NCBI RefSeq assembly: GCF_011397635.1
Contig: NC_064758.1
Location: forward strand, 18,432,513 to 18,496,512
Source of the DNA: Epinephelus fuscoguttatus
Lineage: Eukaryota; Chordata; Actinopteri; Perciformes; Serranidae
Direction: 5' to 3'
Length of the DNA stretch: 64,000 nt
Part shown: one piece after another, positions 24,177 through 36,649 of the stretch
How the letters are laid out: each line of letters starts with the position of its first letter
Numbering within the stretch: the stretch's first letter is position 1
Notes under the pieces: model-generated
What the model saw: only the letters and a program-made list of their open reading frames with translations
The model's database searches: none
Told to the model about the DNA's origin: nothing
Made by a program: the position numbers and the translations under genes

Positions 24177-25491
24177 GACCTATGGCTAAACCCCGCCCCC
24201 AAACGCGATGAGCCAATCACAGTGCGTATAGCCATTCCCATACACTCGGACATTCTCTGCCTGGACGTCCATTCAAATGCATTACATAAAGTCAGTTTTG
24301 TTTGGCTTTATGAGCTTTTTCTGAGATTTGAAGTTTAAAAATGGTCAAACGGTATGCATGGGGTACATGCAACTCCGACACAAGGTATCCTGAGAGGCTG
24401 GGCGACAGGGTGTATTTTTTTACCCTTTCCTAAACTACATCTCAACCGAGAAAAGTGTCTCCTTTGGATAAAGCTGTGCGGTAGACCACAACATCAACTC
24501 AGTGTGTATAAGATTAACAATGATGTCTACATCTGTTCTAAGGTAAGACAGCATCGTGTTTGGGCAACATATTGTCACTTTGCTTTAAAGAAATATACAG
24601 CTATCTTTAACATCTCTAGCTAACGTTAGCTAAAGGGGTCCATGTCATTGGTCCGACAGCCCATTGGTCCGACATCCCATTGGTCCAACGGTCCGCGGTG
24701 CTGAAGGGCTCCCGGCGGGCGTATTTCTACCTTGATGGTGCGCCGCGACCGGCTCTGGGTCAGCTGGGAAAGGCTTGAGGCGAAGCAGGCTCACAGCTTA
24801 TGTGTTTGTTACTTTCTTTTTCATTTTAACCCACACCATGATCTTTTCCTGACCCTAACTAAGTGGTTTTTGTGTCTAAATCTAACCAGACCTTAACCAC
24901 AGGGCATCATGATGATTTCGGAACGGACTTCGGAACAATGGGTTTAATATGGTCGGAACAATGGGATGTCGGACCAATGGGCAGTTCCCTGCTAAAGTTA
25001 GCCTAATGTTAGCTCCTAGCTGCGTTGTTCATCATGTCACCTTGTTTGCTGGGAGTTCATTAGCCTATTTTGTTCTAGTTTTTGTACTTTGGTGATCGTA
25101 CATCATTGTTAGCTGTTGTCCAAAGGGCTCTAGTTAAACTAACATTAACTTCTGGAGCTTAGCTTCATTAATGTATCTGTAATTGCAGAGATAACAAAGG
25201 TTGGTAAACGTTATGCTGAATGATTCATTGTAAATACTGTAGCACCAAACTAACGTAGAGACACTCTTGGTAAAGATGGTAAAAAGGCCGTTATCGTTTT
25301 CTCATATTCTGAGCCAAAACCCTTAACTTCAGTGGCACTTTGATGCACCAAACTGTGATCGTTATGTCTCAAAAAATCATCAATTGCCTCCTGCGAACTG
25401 CTGTGTACTGTGACACCTGCCATAGCGCTGGTCACTGAATGTTGATATTTCGTCCGAGTGAGTGGAGGGGGGCGTGGCTTAACCATAGGTC
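24177..25491 (+). mobile_element. THAP-coding DNA element, copy 1 (nested)
   Basis: A 1315-bp element with imperfect inverted ends GACCTATGGCTAAACCCCGC and complement GACCTATGGTTAAGCCACGC. It is flanked by AATT on both sides (24173-24176 and 25492-25495). It lies inside the Tc1-like element, so the pre-insertion sequence can be inferred and contains a single AATT. On the plus strand from about 24342 it reads MVKRYAWGTC, then (after frame changes) REKCLLWIKLCGRP and DVYICSK followed by a GTAAGA donor: the first exon of a THAP zinc finger. The minus strand starts a second frame at 25486. A further 355-bp element sits inside it. Confidence 0.75.
24636..24990. mobile_element. MITE inside the THAP element
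   Basis: Present here but absent from the related copy at 49936-51054, giving an empty-site comparison. Flanked by GCTAAAG on both sides (24629-24635 and 24991-24997). The ends hold inverted repeats built from the unit CCCATTGGTCCGACAT, repeated in tandem at the left. About 355 bp, no coding capacity. A 7-bp (possibly 8-bp) duplication is compatible with a hAT-type mobiliser. Confidence 0.75.
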
Positions 25492-25704
25492 AATTGTGTG
25501 GCTTCTAAAGGTAATGGATGGGGCTTCATAGCAAAGGGGTGAATACCATATGCACACACCACTTTTCAGTTTTTTATTCTTTAGAATTATTTAAAACGTT
25601 ATTACATAAAATCATTTTGAATTTGAAATCCATTTAAGTTCCAGGTTGTAAGGCAACAAAATAGAAAGAATAATAATGGGGGTGAATACTTTCACAAGGC
25701 ACTG

Positions 25705-26819
25705 TATCTGTTTACTCCAGCAGTTTTAGAGCAAAAAGCATTGACTAGAGAACAAATTGTTATGATTATACAGTAGCTTCTTATCCCTGAAGGAGAGAAA
25801 TTAGTTAAAACAACACACTACCCCACATCACTGCTGGCCCTGGTAAAAAACGACTATTGAACTGAGGTGAGGATTTGTGTGCAGATGAGGTCTCGCATAG
25901 ATCAGCGCAGGTCATCTGCCTTTAAGGGGTGAATAGAAGTGTTTTCACACAACTCTGCAACTGCTTTCTGCATTGGCGCATTTTTCAATGCATTATTTTC
26001 ATTCCACACTCAAAAGTCTGTCATTGCATTCTTGATGTTTGGCTAAGTGTGTTTTCTTGATACATCATTTTTAGAACAACTTTAGGCTATTGACCAACAG
26101 CTATTACTTTTGCAGTGAAGGTTTCAAAATTGAATGGCACTTTAGAAGAAGGTAATTTTTATAATAAAAAAAAAAAATCTCACAAAGTACAAATGAGTTT
26201 GGAACATCACACAGGAAAATCTCAAGCAAATACACCCAAATTGAAATCAAATTAATTCAACCCAGTATCTTTGGTTTATGCTAAATGACCACCTCCTCTT
26301 ACAAATAATCCCTGCATGATTGAACACTGGACCACACAGGTCATTTAATTTATGAAAATCTGCAATGACTCAGGAGATGAACATGGTAAATGGTCAGAAC
26401 TCTAACCACAATTTGAATTCCTCCTGGCAGAAGCGCAGAACTCCTTGTTCTGCTTGGTCAAATCAATCTTTATTAGCTACAAACATTATCATACAAGTAC
26501 AATGTGCAGTGAAATGCTACATTACCATGGTCTGATTAAGACTGTTAAACAGAAATAATAAGCAAAATGTATATACAAACACCACATGAAGACCAAATAA
26601 CGGAATAAAAGTGTGTTAATTTATGGTTTCTTTTCCAGAAAATAACAGGTTAGGTACAAATGCATGTGGTCATACACATTCCATTTAAAAACACAGAAGT
26701 AAACTGTATATGAACTATTAAACACACAAACACATATAATGTGCAGTGCTGGCAATATAAAATCAAATATACATCTAAAATGATATACAATCAAAAAATA
26801 CATTATAGACAAAATCGCT
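25705..26819. other. Spacer with a segment related to 46480-47040
   Basis: No gene. From about 26030 to 26460 the order of words (GATACATnATTTTT, then AATTAATTCAACC, AGTATCTTTGGTTTATGCTAAA, TCTTACAAATA, ACAGGTCATTT, GGCAGAA.C...CTCCT.GTTCTGCT.GGT) matches 46570-47030. The two lie upstream of T1R genes A and B respectively. Confidence 0.5.
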
Positions 26820-27330
26820 CTGACCTTGTAATAAAGTTTCACAGCTATCTCTCATTTAGGAGTCTAACTGCTGTAGGCACAAATGATTTGCTGTACCTGG
26901 TTCTAATTTTCTGCTGCAGGATTCTGCATTTTACCCTCTACTCTCTCAGAATATCAGAGAGAATGGTAGGGTCATTGAGGATCTGATCAGCCTTTTTAAG
27001 AATGCGGTTATTTGAAAAACAGTGCTGCAGACACCTGATCAACCCCCAGTGATCCTACTCATTGTCTTGATCATCTGCTACAGTTTGGCATGATTTTGAA
27101 CAAACATTTTCTCGAAGGTGCACATCAGACTAAAGGACAGAATGCTTTGTGAGACGGATTTGTAGAATATCTGGGGGTCTGCAGTGGTCTACTCTAAGAA
27201 CAGCCTCTGTTGTAGTTTCATAGACGTAATTCTTGCACATTCCTTGAATCTAATGGGGTCATCAATTTCACCTCCAAGGTATTGTAAATTGAGACCCGCA
27301 TATTAACCCCATATAGTAACCCAATTACTG
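26820..27330 (-). repeat. LINE ORF2 C-terminal fragment
   Basis: The minus strand, with stops and frame changes, reads YLGVEIDDPIRFKECARI, then FYKSVSQSILSFSL, ILKKADQILNDPTIL-like text and KSFVPTAVRLLNER-like text. This order is typical of the post-reverse-transcriptase tail of fish non-LTR retrotransposons of the CR1/Rex type. Too decayed for a family name; no ends found. Confidence 0.5.
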
Positions 27331-28606
27331 TCATTTTGACATTACTCTGAAAAAAATTCACAATCTATACTTAAAGTATGTAAGAAAAGTTGGGTAGGAC
27401 AATAAGGTGCATACAGTACTTCACAACAGTGTTTGGAGGAAGCAGTCATTGCTGTGATGTTTGCACTTTAGTTTTAAGAGGTTCATAGCTCTATTATCAG
27501 CAGTGTTACTGGAACAGTGACTGTCCTTTTGTTTCCTGGTATGTTAAGATGAACTTTGACTTTATAGATGTAGTGCTAGTGTATTTGTCTCTGTCTGTCC
27601 AGTTTCATCTAAACTTTTTTCTAAAATGCACACTTATTTCATGCGGCAATAGAGGGAATACACTGATCAAAGATTTCAGTTAGGCACCAAATTTAGTGGT
27701 GATTACCTGATTATACTTCATCAATGTACCTTTATTTTAAGCTCCCACCACCAGAGGTAAAAATAAATCTGTGTTGACGTTTTGGTAAACTTAAGCCATA
27801 CAAGTTTATGTGATCTTACAGTAGTCTAGCATGTAGATGTGTTGCCATAAGATTAGTGTGGGAACAAAAAACAAACACAGATTACATTTTATTACTGAAT
27901 CGACTTTATTAATGCATTGACTTTATGTTATTTGTTGTGTAATGTCCAGCGGCATAACCTAATGAGACTTGATAAGAATGGGCACATTTAGTGTACATTG
28001 AATCTTACAGTTGTACATGTTTTAACTCATGCCAAAAATATATCAAGCACATATTCTCTTGTATTGGTTGTCTAAGTGCAAAGATTCAACTTCAACAACA
28101 CCTCTTTCTCCTGTGTAAGTACATTTCTGACCCGAGCTGATGAGTGGCTCAGTATTGCAGAAGTTTAGGTTTTGAAAGAAGTGAGTGCACATTCATATTC
28201 CTCACAAGAGAAATTGTTATAGATATGAAACGTGGATGATTCAGTCCTTGCAAGGCCGGACAGGTCTTGCATTAAGGAATTCTACTCTAACTCATACAGC
28301 TTTATATGCAAATTGCTTGCTAATTAATCTAAATAATTGGCTAAGTTTAAAAAGAAACGACTACACTTAGTATTTACTGTCTTTCTAGAAAAAGTTGGCA
28401 TTTTGAGATATACACTTTTTGCTTTCTTGCTGTGAGTTACATGAAATTTATCCTGCTCTCAATCTCCTCACCTAACTTACTGCAAGAAGAAGAATCAGCA
28501 TATTTCTTAAAATGTTGAATGAGACCTGCGCAGTTGAGTATCTTCTAAAATGACAATCAGAGGAAGGCAGCATTTCCAGTTACTGATTAAAGGTACTACC
28601 CATATA
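27331..28606. other. Spacer without recognisable genes
   Basis: AT-rich DNA between the LINE remnant and Tc1 copy 2. The short frames lack any resemblance to known families. Confidence 0.5.
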
Positions 28607-30230
28607 CAGTACAGGCCAAAAGTTTGGACACACCTTCTCATTCAATGCGTTTTCTTTATTTTCATGACTATTTACATTGTAGATTCTCACTGAAGGCATT
28701 AAAACTATGAATGAACACATGTGGAGTTATGTACTTAACAAAAAAAGGTGAAATAACTGAAAACATGTTTTATATTCTAGTTTCTTCAAAATAGCCACCC
28801 TTTGCTCTGATTACTGCTTTGCACACTCTTGGCATTCTCTCCATGAGCTTCAAGAGGTAGCCCCCTAAATGGTTTTCCAACTGTCTTGAAGGAGTTCCCA
28901 GAAGTGTTTAGCACTTGTTGGCCCCTTTGCCTTCACTCTGCGGTCCAGCTCACCCCAAACCATCTCCATTGGGTTCAGGTCCGGTGACTGTGGAGGCCAG
29001 GTCATCTGCCGCAGCACTCCATCACTCTCCTTCTTGGTCAAATAGCCCTTTAACAGCCTGGAGGTGTGTTTGGGGTCATTGTCCTGTTGAAAAATAAATG
29101 ATCGTCCAACTAAACGCAAACCGGATGGGATGGCATGTCGCTGCAGGATGCTGTGGTAGCCATGCTGGTTCAGTGTGCCTTCAATTTTGAATAAATCCCC
29201 AACAGTGTCACCAGCAAAACACCCCCACACCATCACACCTCCTCCTCCATGCTTCACAGTGGGAACCAGGCATGTGGAATCCATCCGTTCACCTTTTCTC
29301 GTCCCCCAACGACACGGCGGTTGGAACCAAAGATCTCAAATTTGGACTCATCAGACCAAAGCACAGATTTCCACTGGTCTAATGTCCATTCCTTGTGTTT
29401 CTTGGCCCAAACAAATCTCTTCTGCTTGTTGCCTCTCCTTAGCAGTGGTTTCCTAGCAGCTATTTGACCATGAAGGCCTGATTCGCGCAGTCTCCTCTTA
29501 ACAGTTGTTCTAGAGATGGGTCTGCTGCTAGAACTCTGTGTGGCATTCATCTGGTCTCTGATCTGAGCTGCTGTTAACTTGCCATTTCTGAGGCTGGTGA
29601 CTCGGATGAACTTATCCTCAGAAGCAGAGGTGACTCTTGGTCTTCCTTTCCTGGGTCGGTCCTCACGTGTGCCAGTTTCGTTGTAGCGCTTGATGGTTTT
29701 TGCGACTCCACTTGGGGACACATTTAAAGTTTTTGCAATTTTCCGGACTGACTGACCTTCATTTCTTGAAGTAATGATGGCCACTCGTTTTTCTTTAGTT
29801 AGCTGATTGGTTCTTGCCATAATATGAATTTTAACAGTTGTCCAATAGGGCTGTCGGCTGTGTATTAACCTGACTTCTGCACAACACAACTGATGGTCCC
29901 AACCCCATTGATAAAGCAAGAAATTCCACTAATTAACCCTGATAAGGCACACCTGTGAAGTGGAAACCATTTCAGGTGACTACCTCTTGAAGCTCATGGA
30001 GAGAATGCCAAGAGTGTGCAAAGCAGTAATCAGAGCAAAGGGTGGCTATTTTGAAGAAACTAGAATATAAAACATGTTTTCAGTTATTTCACCTTTTTTG
30101 TTAAGTACATAACTCCACGTGTTCATTCATAGTTTTGATGCCTTCAGTGAGAATCTACAATGTAAATAGTCATGAAAATAAAGAAAACGCATTGAATGAG
30201 AAGGTGTGTCCAAACTTTTGGCCTGTACTG
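28607..30230 (-). mobile_element. Tc1-family transposon, copy 2
   Basis: A 1624-bp element of the same family as 15285-16851 but inserted in the opposite orientation. Flanked by TA (28605-28606 and 30231-30232). Both ends read CAGTACAGGCCAAAAGTTTG inward, and the inverted repeats run for more than 200 bp, overlapping the 3' end of the transposase gene. The right edge is 314 bp beyond the stop codon of T1R gene B. The flanks differ from those of copy 1, so the two insertions look independent. Confidence 0.93.
28865..29820 (-). pseudogene. Tc1 transposase, near-intact but frameshifted
   Basis: MARTNQLTKE begins at 29820. The helix-turn-helix DNA-binding half, linker and first catalytic motif (LWSDESKFEIF) are open to about 29300. 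A one-base deletion near 29303 (relative to copy 1) then shifts the frame. The second frame supplies DNDPKHTS, with an intact CAG before it, and SPDLNPMEMVWGEL up to a stop at 28865 created by a second one-base loss just after WKTI. All three catalytic positions are present, so only two small lesions separate this copy from an open frame. Confidence 0.9.
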
Positions 30231-30354
30231 TATATTAAGGCTACTGCTGGGAATCTTTAGTGAAAGCCTCTGTTTAGGAAAAGGACAATGCCAACCATCT
30301 CTGAAATAATCTCTTGTCGCAATGTTGGTAGCTTTAGCTCATTCCAAGGCTTTG

Positions 30355-30360
30355 TTTATT
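30355..30360 (-). promoter_or_regulatory. Candidate poly(A) signal of T1R gene B
   Basis: TTTATT on the plus strand gives AATAAA on the gene's strand, about 185 bp past the stop codon and before Tc1 copy 2. Confidence 0.45.
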
Positions 30361-30544
30361 GATATATTGCTCAAAAGTAAGAAAAATACAATAAAACATG
30401 CATAAAACATTAGTTTTTAACTCTTGAAAGAAAAGTACAAGAGACAAAGACTCAAATTACAATGTACCCTAAAAGGCAAGATTGTTAGCAGGAGGCCTGT
30501 GGAAAAACCATCTGTCTCTAGAGATGCATATTTACTTGAAGTTG

Positions 30545-33500
30545 CTACTGGCTGATTGTTTTGGTATACCTCTGAATGAGACCTTGGAAGTGTTCCTGCG
30601 TGTTTCTGTGGGATTGAAAAATGATGATATAACATTTTGGGAGGAAATACCACAACAGAAAGGAGTAGAGACTGGAGAGTACCGCCAGAGCGTTTAGTGT
30701 TTGGATGTACTTGCCACGGTAAAGAATGTACACAGTGGCAAAGACAATCCAGGTGAGGATCAGCAGGAGCAGGCAGAAGGTTATTGCTTTGGCCTCATTG
30801 TAGTTTTTTGGGAGGTCTTTACCCATGTAGGAGAAAATAAAGCAAAGGGAGCACAAAGATAGAAGTAAAATCACAGAACCAGAGGATGCTTTGAGATTAA
30901 TGTCACAACCAAGTATGACTTTGTCATGGGACCACAATGTGTCATGGTAGGGTCTGGGGGGAGCATAAGTATAGCCAATAATAAGTAAGAGTGCCTGAGT
31001 AACAAATGCCACAGTGATGACCAGCCATTGTCCATGATATTTCATCCACCAGCTGTGGATCTTGGGAAACTTGGCGGCTATTTTGAAAATGCAAACAATC
31101 TGAAAAGAGCGCACAACAAAACATGCTAGACAAACAGTATAGAACAATGAAAATGGTAACAACCTTAAGACACAGAAGGAGGTTGTTGGCTTACCAAAGT
31201 GAAAGAACACAGTGAGACTACACAGACTGAGGCAGCCTAAAATCAGAAGGCACATTGGTCCCCCAGCAGATCTGACAACAGGTGTGTTGTAGTTGATGGC
31301 AAAGAGAACAGACATGGCTAGTGTGAGGCCCACCAATGCCCAGGCCCCGATCATGATCAGTATGGCCCCACTGTCTGTGAATGGGATGTACTCCACCACC
31401 CGCAGATTGCATGATGTACTTCCTGCTGCAGACCATTCTGTCTCCTTACAGGCGATGCACTTGTAGGGATCCTCTGTTTTATATGAGAGACAGAGAGATT
31501 GTCAATAAAGTCCACTTGGGGAAAAATATCTAGACAGCTGAGGAAGCAGTGTTGCAGTTTTAATATTTTGTACAGTATGTTCTCCAAGATGAAATTAAAT
31601 AAAATCAAGTTTATTTATATGGCACATTTAAAAACAACTGCAGTTGACCAAAGTGCTGTACAACATAAAAGAATGACACACAAATGTATAGCAATATAAA
31701 ATGTACATAAATCTAAAACAAAATAAAAGTGATAAGAACAATAACATACATAAAAAGATTATAAAATACTAAGATATTAAAACTACAACCAAAAGCTATT
31801 GAAAACATGTATGTTTCAAGATTTGTCAATGGAGGGGGAGGATTTGATTGAGAGCAGAAGGCTATTCTAATGCTCAGGAGCATCTACCGCAAAGGCACGA
31901 TCTCTCTTACCCACCAGCCTTGATCGCGGGACAGTTAAAAGACATTGTTCAGAAGATCTAAGAGGTCGGGAGTTGGAGTAGGGACAGATATGTTCAGTAA
32001 TATACTGGGGTGCCAACCCATGTACGGCTTAAAAAACAAATATAAGAACCTTAAAATCAATCCTGTCTTTGATAGGTAACCAATGTAGGGATGCTGGCAC
32101 TGGCGTAATGCTGTCTCTTTTTCTGGCGCCAGTGGGGAGTCTCGCTGGAGCATTCTACCCCAGCTGCAAGTGATACAAAGATGACTGGCCGGCCCCCAGG
32201 TACAGAGAGTTGCAATAGTCAAGCCTTGAGGAGATGAATGCAGTGCTTACCGTTTCATGTCTTTGTGAGAAATGATGGACTTGAGTTTTGTAATGTTTCG
32301 TAGTTGACAAACAATAACTTCTGTTTTGTTATCATGTAACTGAAGACAACCGAATTTTGTGAAAATCGGTCAGGCAGTTTTTGTATAATTCTGCTAACAA
32401 ACTAATTAATTGGGCGGCATAACTAAAAAATTGTTCATTTTTGCGATAAAAGCGGCAAATTTGGTACATTTATAGCTTAATATACTGGAATAGAACACTT
32501 TGGTCACAAAACTTGGTGGAGACATGTAGCATGGTCCAACTAAGGCTGCCTTTCCACTACCATGTCTTGATGCCCAATTCCGATTTGTTGCCTATATCTG
32601 ATTTTTCCTGACTGCTGTTTACATGTTCTATTCACCTTATTTTTCACGGAGACACGGAGGCAAAACAGAACGCAGCCAGCTTCCGTTTTTTGTGCAACAC
32701 TTCCGGTCCACCACTCTTGACCACTATGTAAATGTCCCACTGTATTTGCTACAGTGACATTACTGCGCGCATGGAAATGTTTACATTACTGGAAGCAATT
32801 TTAAAGACTAACTTTAAATATTTGAAGTTAATCGTTAAAGAATAAATCACCTGGAAAGCTGGCGCTGCTCCACATAATTTAAAAGGTAACTTAGCCTACA
32901 CAGAGCGGTGGAAATGTCCGTGCAGCTGCAGACGGGTGCAGCTGGATGATTGATAGGTACATGCTGATTCCAGTGCTATCAGAGCCGATCCGCGCATCAC
33001 TATGGCTTAATAATCAACTCAGTCAATAAAAACAACCCGTCCTGTGTTAGGAGTGTATGCCGCTGATGAAAAATTTTAAAAAAAATAAAATAGAAAAGCA
33101 GCGTACACCTCACATATTTATGTCTCACAGTTGCGCACAAGTTTGGCTGGCAAGCAGAAGCACCATATCTGTGTCTGTGTGTCGAGGGTGCGAGCCGCAG
33201 CTTCAGCTGCTCAGGTAGAGAGGCTTAGCCCCGTGTGTTTTTTCGCTGATTTGGTTCTGCAGGTTCTCTGCTGGTACACTGGAGACGGGGAGCAGTTGTC
33301 TCACTCGGGATAGATTGTGCTTTTTTTGGTTCATAGTTTTTGATTAACGTGCGATTTATTCGGCTTTCCTTCCTTTCCCTTGCTCATGAGCACGTCATCA
33401 AAATGCGCTGTTGTCGCATTATTCATGTCGTACGACGTGGATTGCCAGGAAATATCTGATCTGTCTGTTTAGATTACAGACCTATTGGCAGATATCTGAT

Positions 33501-36456
33501 TCATATCTGATATATTTCCACATATGAAGGAGGCCTGAATCTGATCTGACAATATCCGATATCATGCGTTTTGTTTTTTTTACTGTTTACACGTTCATGT
33601 TGCAGATCCGATCTGTGCCACTTGAGAGGAAAAAATCGCAATTGAGTCACTTGAACCATGTAGTGTAAAGTAGGCTTTAGAGGCCAATACATTTTGGAAT
33701 GGATAATGGGACGGGTCCATGGGCAGGTAGGATTCAATTGCCTGCTCTGGCCACCAGGGAGCGAGTTTTTGATGCCCCAATATCCAGATTTGTTCTAAAT
33801 ATATTTGTCAACATATCTGCCAAATTTGGTGCTTTTATCACAAACTTGAACAATTTCAAGTTTAGTTTTTATTCATGGCAGATAGGTGGAAATTGAAGCC
33901 TATATGTGTCCAACCAGCACAAAATGAATGTAAAACCCTTTCAGCTACTGAAAATGCTTAACAATAGTCTGAAATTAACTCCTACCAGGGCCGTTGTTTT
34001 TAATTAATTCTCTTTCTCTCATAAATAGTAATTTACCTGAGCTGTTGAGATAAGTTCCATTCGCACAGATTTTACAAACGAAGCAGCATTTGTGGATTTC
34101 ATCTTGCTTTTTTGCATATCCTCCAAGACATTCTTGGGAGCACAGTGAAGTAGGCACCTGCACAAGACAATTATTTAGTAGCAACGTAGGTGACATACTG
34201 CATTACACTATGCATAATTAGGAAAAAAAACAACTTACGTCTCCGTTTGTGTACCACTGAATTTTGCTGTCGTTGATGAAAAAATTGACTGATGGGTTGA
34301 ATTTAAAAAAGCCGATCTCCTCCGCATCACCACTGTGGTTCCAGAAAACTATAGAGTATGATCCAAATGTTGGGTCACCATTCTCATCAAACCGAATATT
34401 GTGGTTTAAAAGTGTAAAGTTTGACTTCTTCAGCTCTGCAAGAACCTGATTTGGGTACACAAAGTTTGGATGACCATTATTTTATTTGATTTCATTAGGT
34501 TTTTATTCCTGGGGAGGGAAACATTGCTGTTTGATGTTCCCATTTTTGTCTCTTTCTCTCCAGACAGGATGTGGTACATTGTAGACTTTTACTATCTATG
34601 AAATTTCATGCCCGAGATTTTTAATGCAAGGCAATATTTGAAAGAAACATCAGGTTCAGTTATATGATGTAAAGTTTTATATAATATATGACAAAACACA
34701 TATACATTGTATATGTTGAGTTATGATACTCATCTAATGGTTAAAGCTGTCATAAACAAAAACAAACGTAAACATTATTTGTCCTCTTACCATGTGTGGG
34801 TACACTGTAATATTGTCTGTGCATCTGCCAGCTCCACATTGCAGGACATTGTGTAAGGCATGAGCGATGGCGTATACAGCAGAATAAACAGGAAAAGAGT
34901 AAGATGGGTCCACAGCAAGGATTTCTTCTGCACTCAGGCTGCTGCAATTGCAATCCTGATTACAAAACAAATTTTGTTCTGCCTTTTCACAATGAGCCTG
35001 GCTTCTAGAAGAACGGATAAAATCATCAAAACCAGGTATTTTTATCACTGGCTGAGACACTCCAAGTACAGTCCCAATACTTTTGATCACTTCCTCCTTG
35101 GGGAGCCTCTTGCTTAAGGACCAGGTGTCCCCTGCTATCCATACCCTTTTAGTGACATTTAGTTGCATTGCTGACTCAATGAGAGCTTCAGCACTCAGTT
35201 TTGGAGCAAAAACAATGACAACGTATATCTTCTGCGCCTCTATGTGTTTGAATATGTGGGAGTCATTTGTATTGTCGTTGAGACCTTTGGTGAATGCAAG
35301 GCAGATGTCAGTATCCTTAATCCTTCTGATGAACATTTCAAGTCCATCTTTGCCAAAAGCATCATCACTGTTAAGAAAAGCAACCCAGCGCCATTTGAAC
35401 CGCAGTATGATGCTAACAATCACTTCTATGACATCTTTATTGGAATGCACTGTTCGTAGAAAAGAGGGATATTTCGCTTTCTCTGTAAAGGCAGAGGACG
35501 CAGCTCCATAACTGACCTGATAGAGGAGTAATGAAGAAATTGTCAAAACTTGCAGTAACAATACTTTTTCAAATGTTAGATGTTAAAATTTGTTTCAGTT
35601 TTTTTAAAACTAAAAAAAAAGTTATTATGATGACTACACTGGAAAAAATCTCAAAACCAAATAGCTGGCAAACTTACCACAGGAATGAGATCCACCATGA
35701 ACAGTGGAGCTACAGTCAGAGTGTCAGTGCTTGAAAAAGGGCCGACCAGTGCCATCACTTTGGACAGATTCTTGTATGGTTCACCCCAAGGTTGGATCAA
35801 GTTATCGACTGAGAGGAGTTTCAAAACTCCTGGGAAAGTGTGTGTCTCTGAGCAGTGGTCAAATATCTCATAGCCGAGAGACACATTTGGCAGGAGGCTG
35901 GTGGAGTTATTGATTTCCTCTACAGAGAATCTCATCACCTGAAACCTTCGATAGCTTGGCAGAATGAAGGGTTGGCTGTGAACGGATATTGGAAAGTGGG
36001 AGAGGAGGATTACCTTTCAATTAACATCATCAGAACTCTGCACAGAAATGGTTGCAACAAAAGGGGATTTCATGGACCCAGGACCGAGGTCAGATTTAAT
36101 GTTATACAGCAACTTTGGTAATGCAACAATTAATTCTTTTGAGTTAGGGGGGAAAAGTGCGACTACCTACTGACCTAGCATTTGAAATAAAGCTCTTCAG
36201 TGTTCAAATAGGGTATGCTCAGTTACATTAAGAGTATGTCATCAGTGTTATGTGTTATGTATTATGAAACTCACCTGGAGCAGTCACTGGCTTCTGGTGT
36301 GTCTTGATAAACGGGGTCACTGACATGATGAATGTCAAAAAGTCCACCTAACAAATAATCTCCTTCAAGTTGAAACTCTGACGCTTGGGCAGTGCATTGA
36401 GCCGAGACACGTAGAAATGTTCCCAGTAGACACAGAAAAGCAAGAAAATGTTTCAT
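30545..36456 (-). CDS. tas1r: Taste receptor type 1 (T1R) gene B
   Basis: Second paralogue, six GT/AG exons with the same phases as gene A: 36275-36456, 35678-35975, 34791-35516, 34239-34445, 34037-34157, 30545-31473. The frame is 820 residues plus TAG. Signal peptide MKHFLAFLCLLGTFLRVSAQC; the Venus-flytrap domain runs to about residue 471; exon 5 holds CCFVCKICANGTY; the seven-helix domain fills exon 6. Exon 2 is one codon longer than in A. Exon 6 opens with EDPYKC where A has GNPYKC. The first 258 bp common to exon 6 (31213-31470) are identical to gene A while exons 2-4 differ at many residues. Intron 5 has grown to 2.6 kb by repeat insertion. No lesion is visible; expected at the taste-cell surface as one subunit of a T1R heterodimer. 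Confidence 0.93.
31600..32290. repeat. Interspersed retroelement-like repeat in intron 5 of gene B
   Basis: Begins with 'TCAAGTTTATTTATATGGCAC' and includes 'AGAGTTGCAATAGTCAAGCC' near the end, text I recognise as belonging to an abundant teleost interspersed repeat of probable LINE origin. No reverse-transcriptase motif remains. Both ends are approximate. Confidence 0.45.
32541..33680. mobile_element. Non-autonomous DNA transposon in intron 5 of gene B
   Basis: The left end TAAGGCTGCCTTTCCACTAC and the complement of the right end, TAAAGCCTACTTTACACTAC, form an imperfect inverted repeat. Both continue into related 'CCGATnT' and 'TATCnGAT' subterminal words. About 1.1 kb with no transposase. 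A clear target duplication was not found. The style resembles hAT-type MITEs. Confidence 0.55.
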
Positions 36457-36628
36457 TGTTGTAGTAACCTCTCATCAATCTGATATGATCTCTAATAGGA
36501 TTTGCCTCTGTCTTTAGTAAGCAATGTGATGCTTGAAACAGCAAACCCCCAGTATTCATTTCCATACACTTGGAAATGCATGACAGTAGGTGACAAACAT
36601 ACATACCCATCAATGGTTGGAGGAGAAT

Positions 36629-36649
36629 ACACAAATCAGTATGCAAAAA
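36629..36649 (-). promoter_or_regulatory. Shared upstream block with octamer-like core, gene B
   Basis: Exact copy of the block at 22244-22264, located 173 bp upstream of the gene B start codon. Confidence 0.6.

Larger units (their letters stand above)
22782..25704 (-). mobile_element. Tc1-like element carrying nested insertions
   Basis: The left end CAGTGGCTTGCGAAAGTAT and right end complement CAGTGCCTTGTGAAAGTATTC are inverted copies, continuing into matching text (TTGCCTTACAACCTG on both sides). TA follows the right end; the left flank has decayed to TT. The transposase remnant lies on the minus strand. About 1.3 kb of its upstream part is not its own: the THAP-coding element at 24177-25491 has inserted there. 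Confidence 0.85.
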
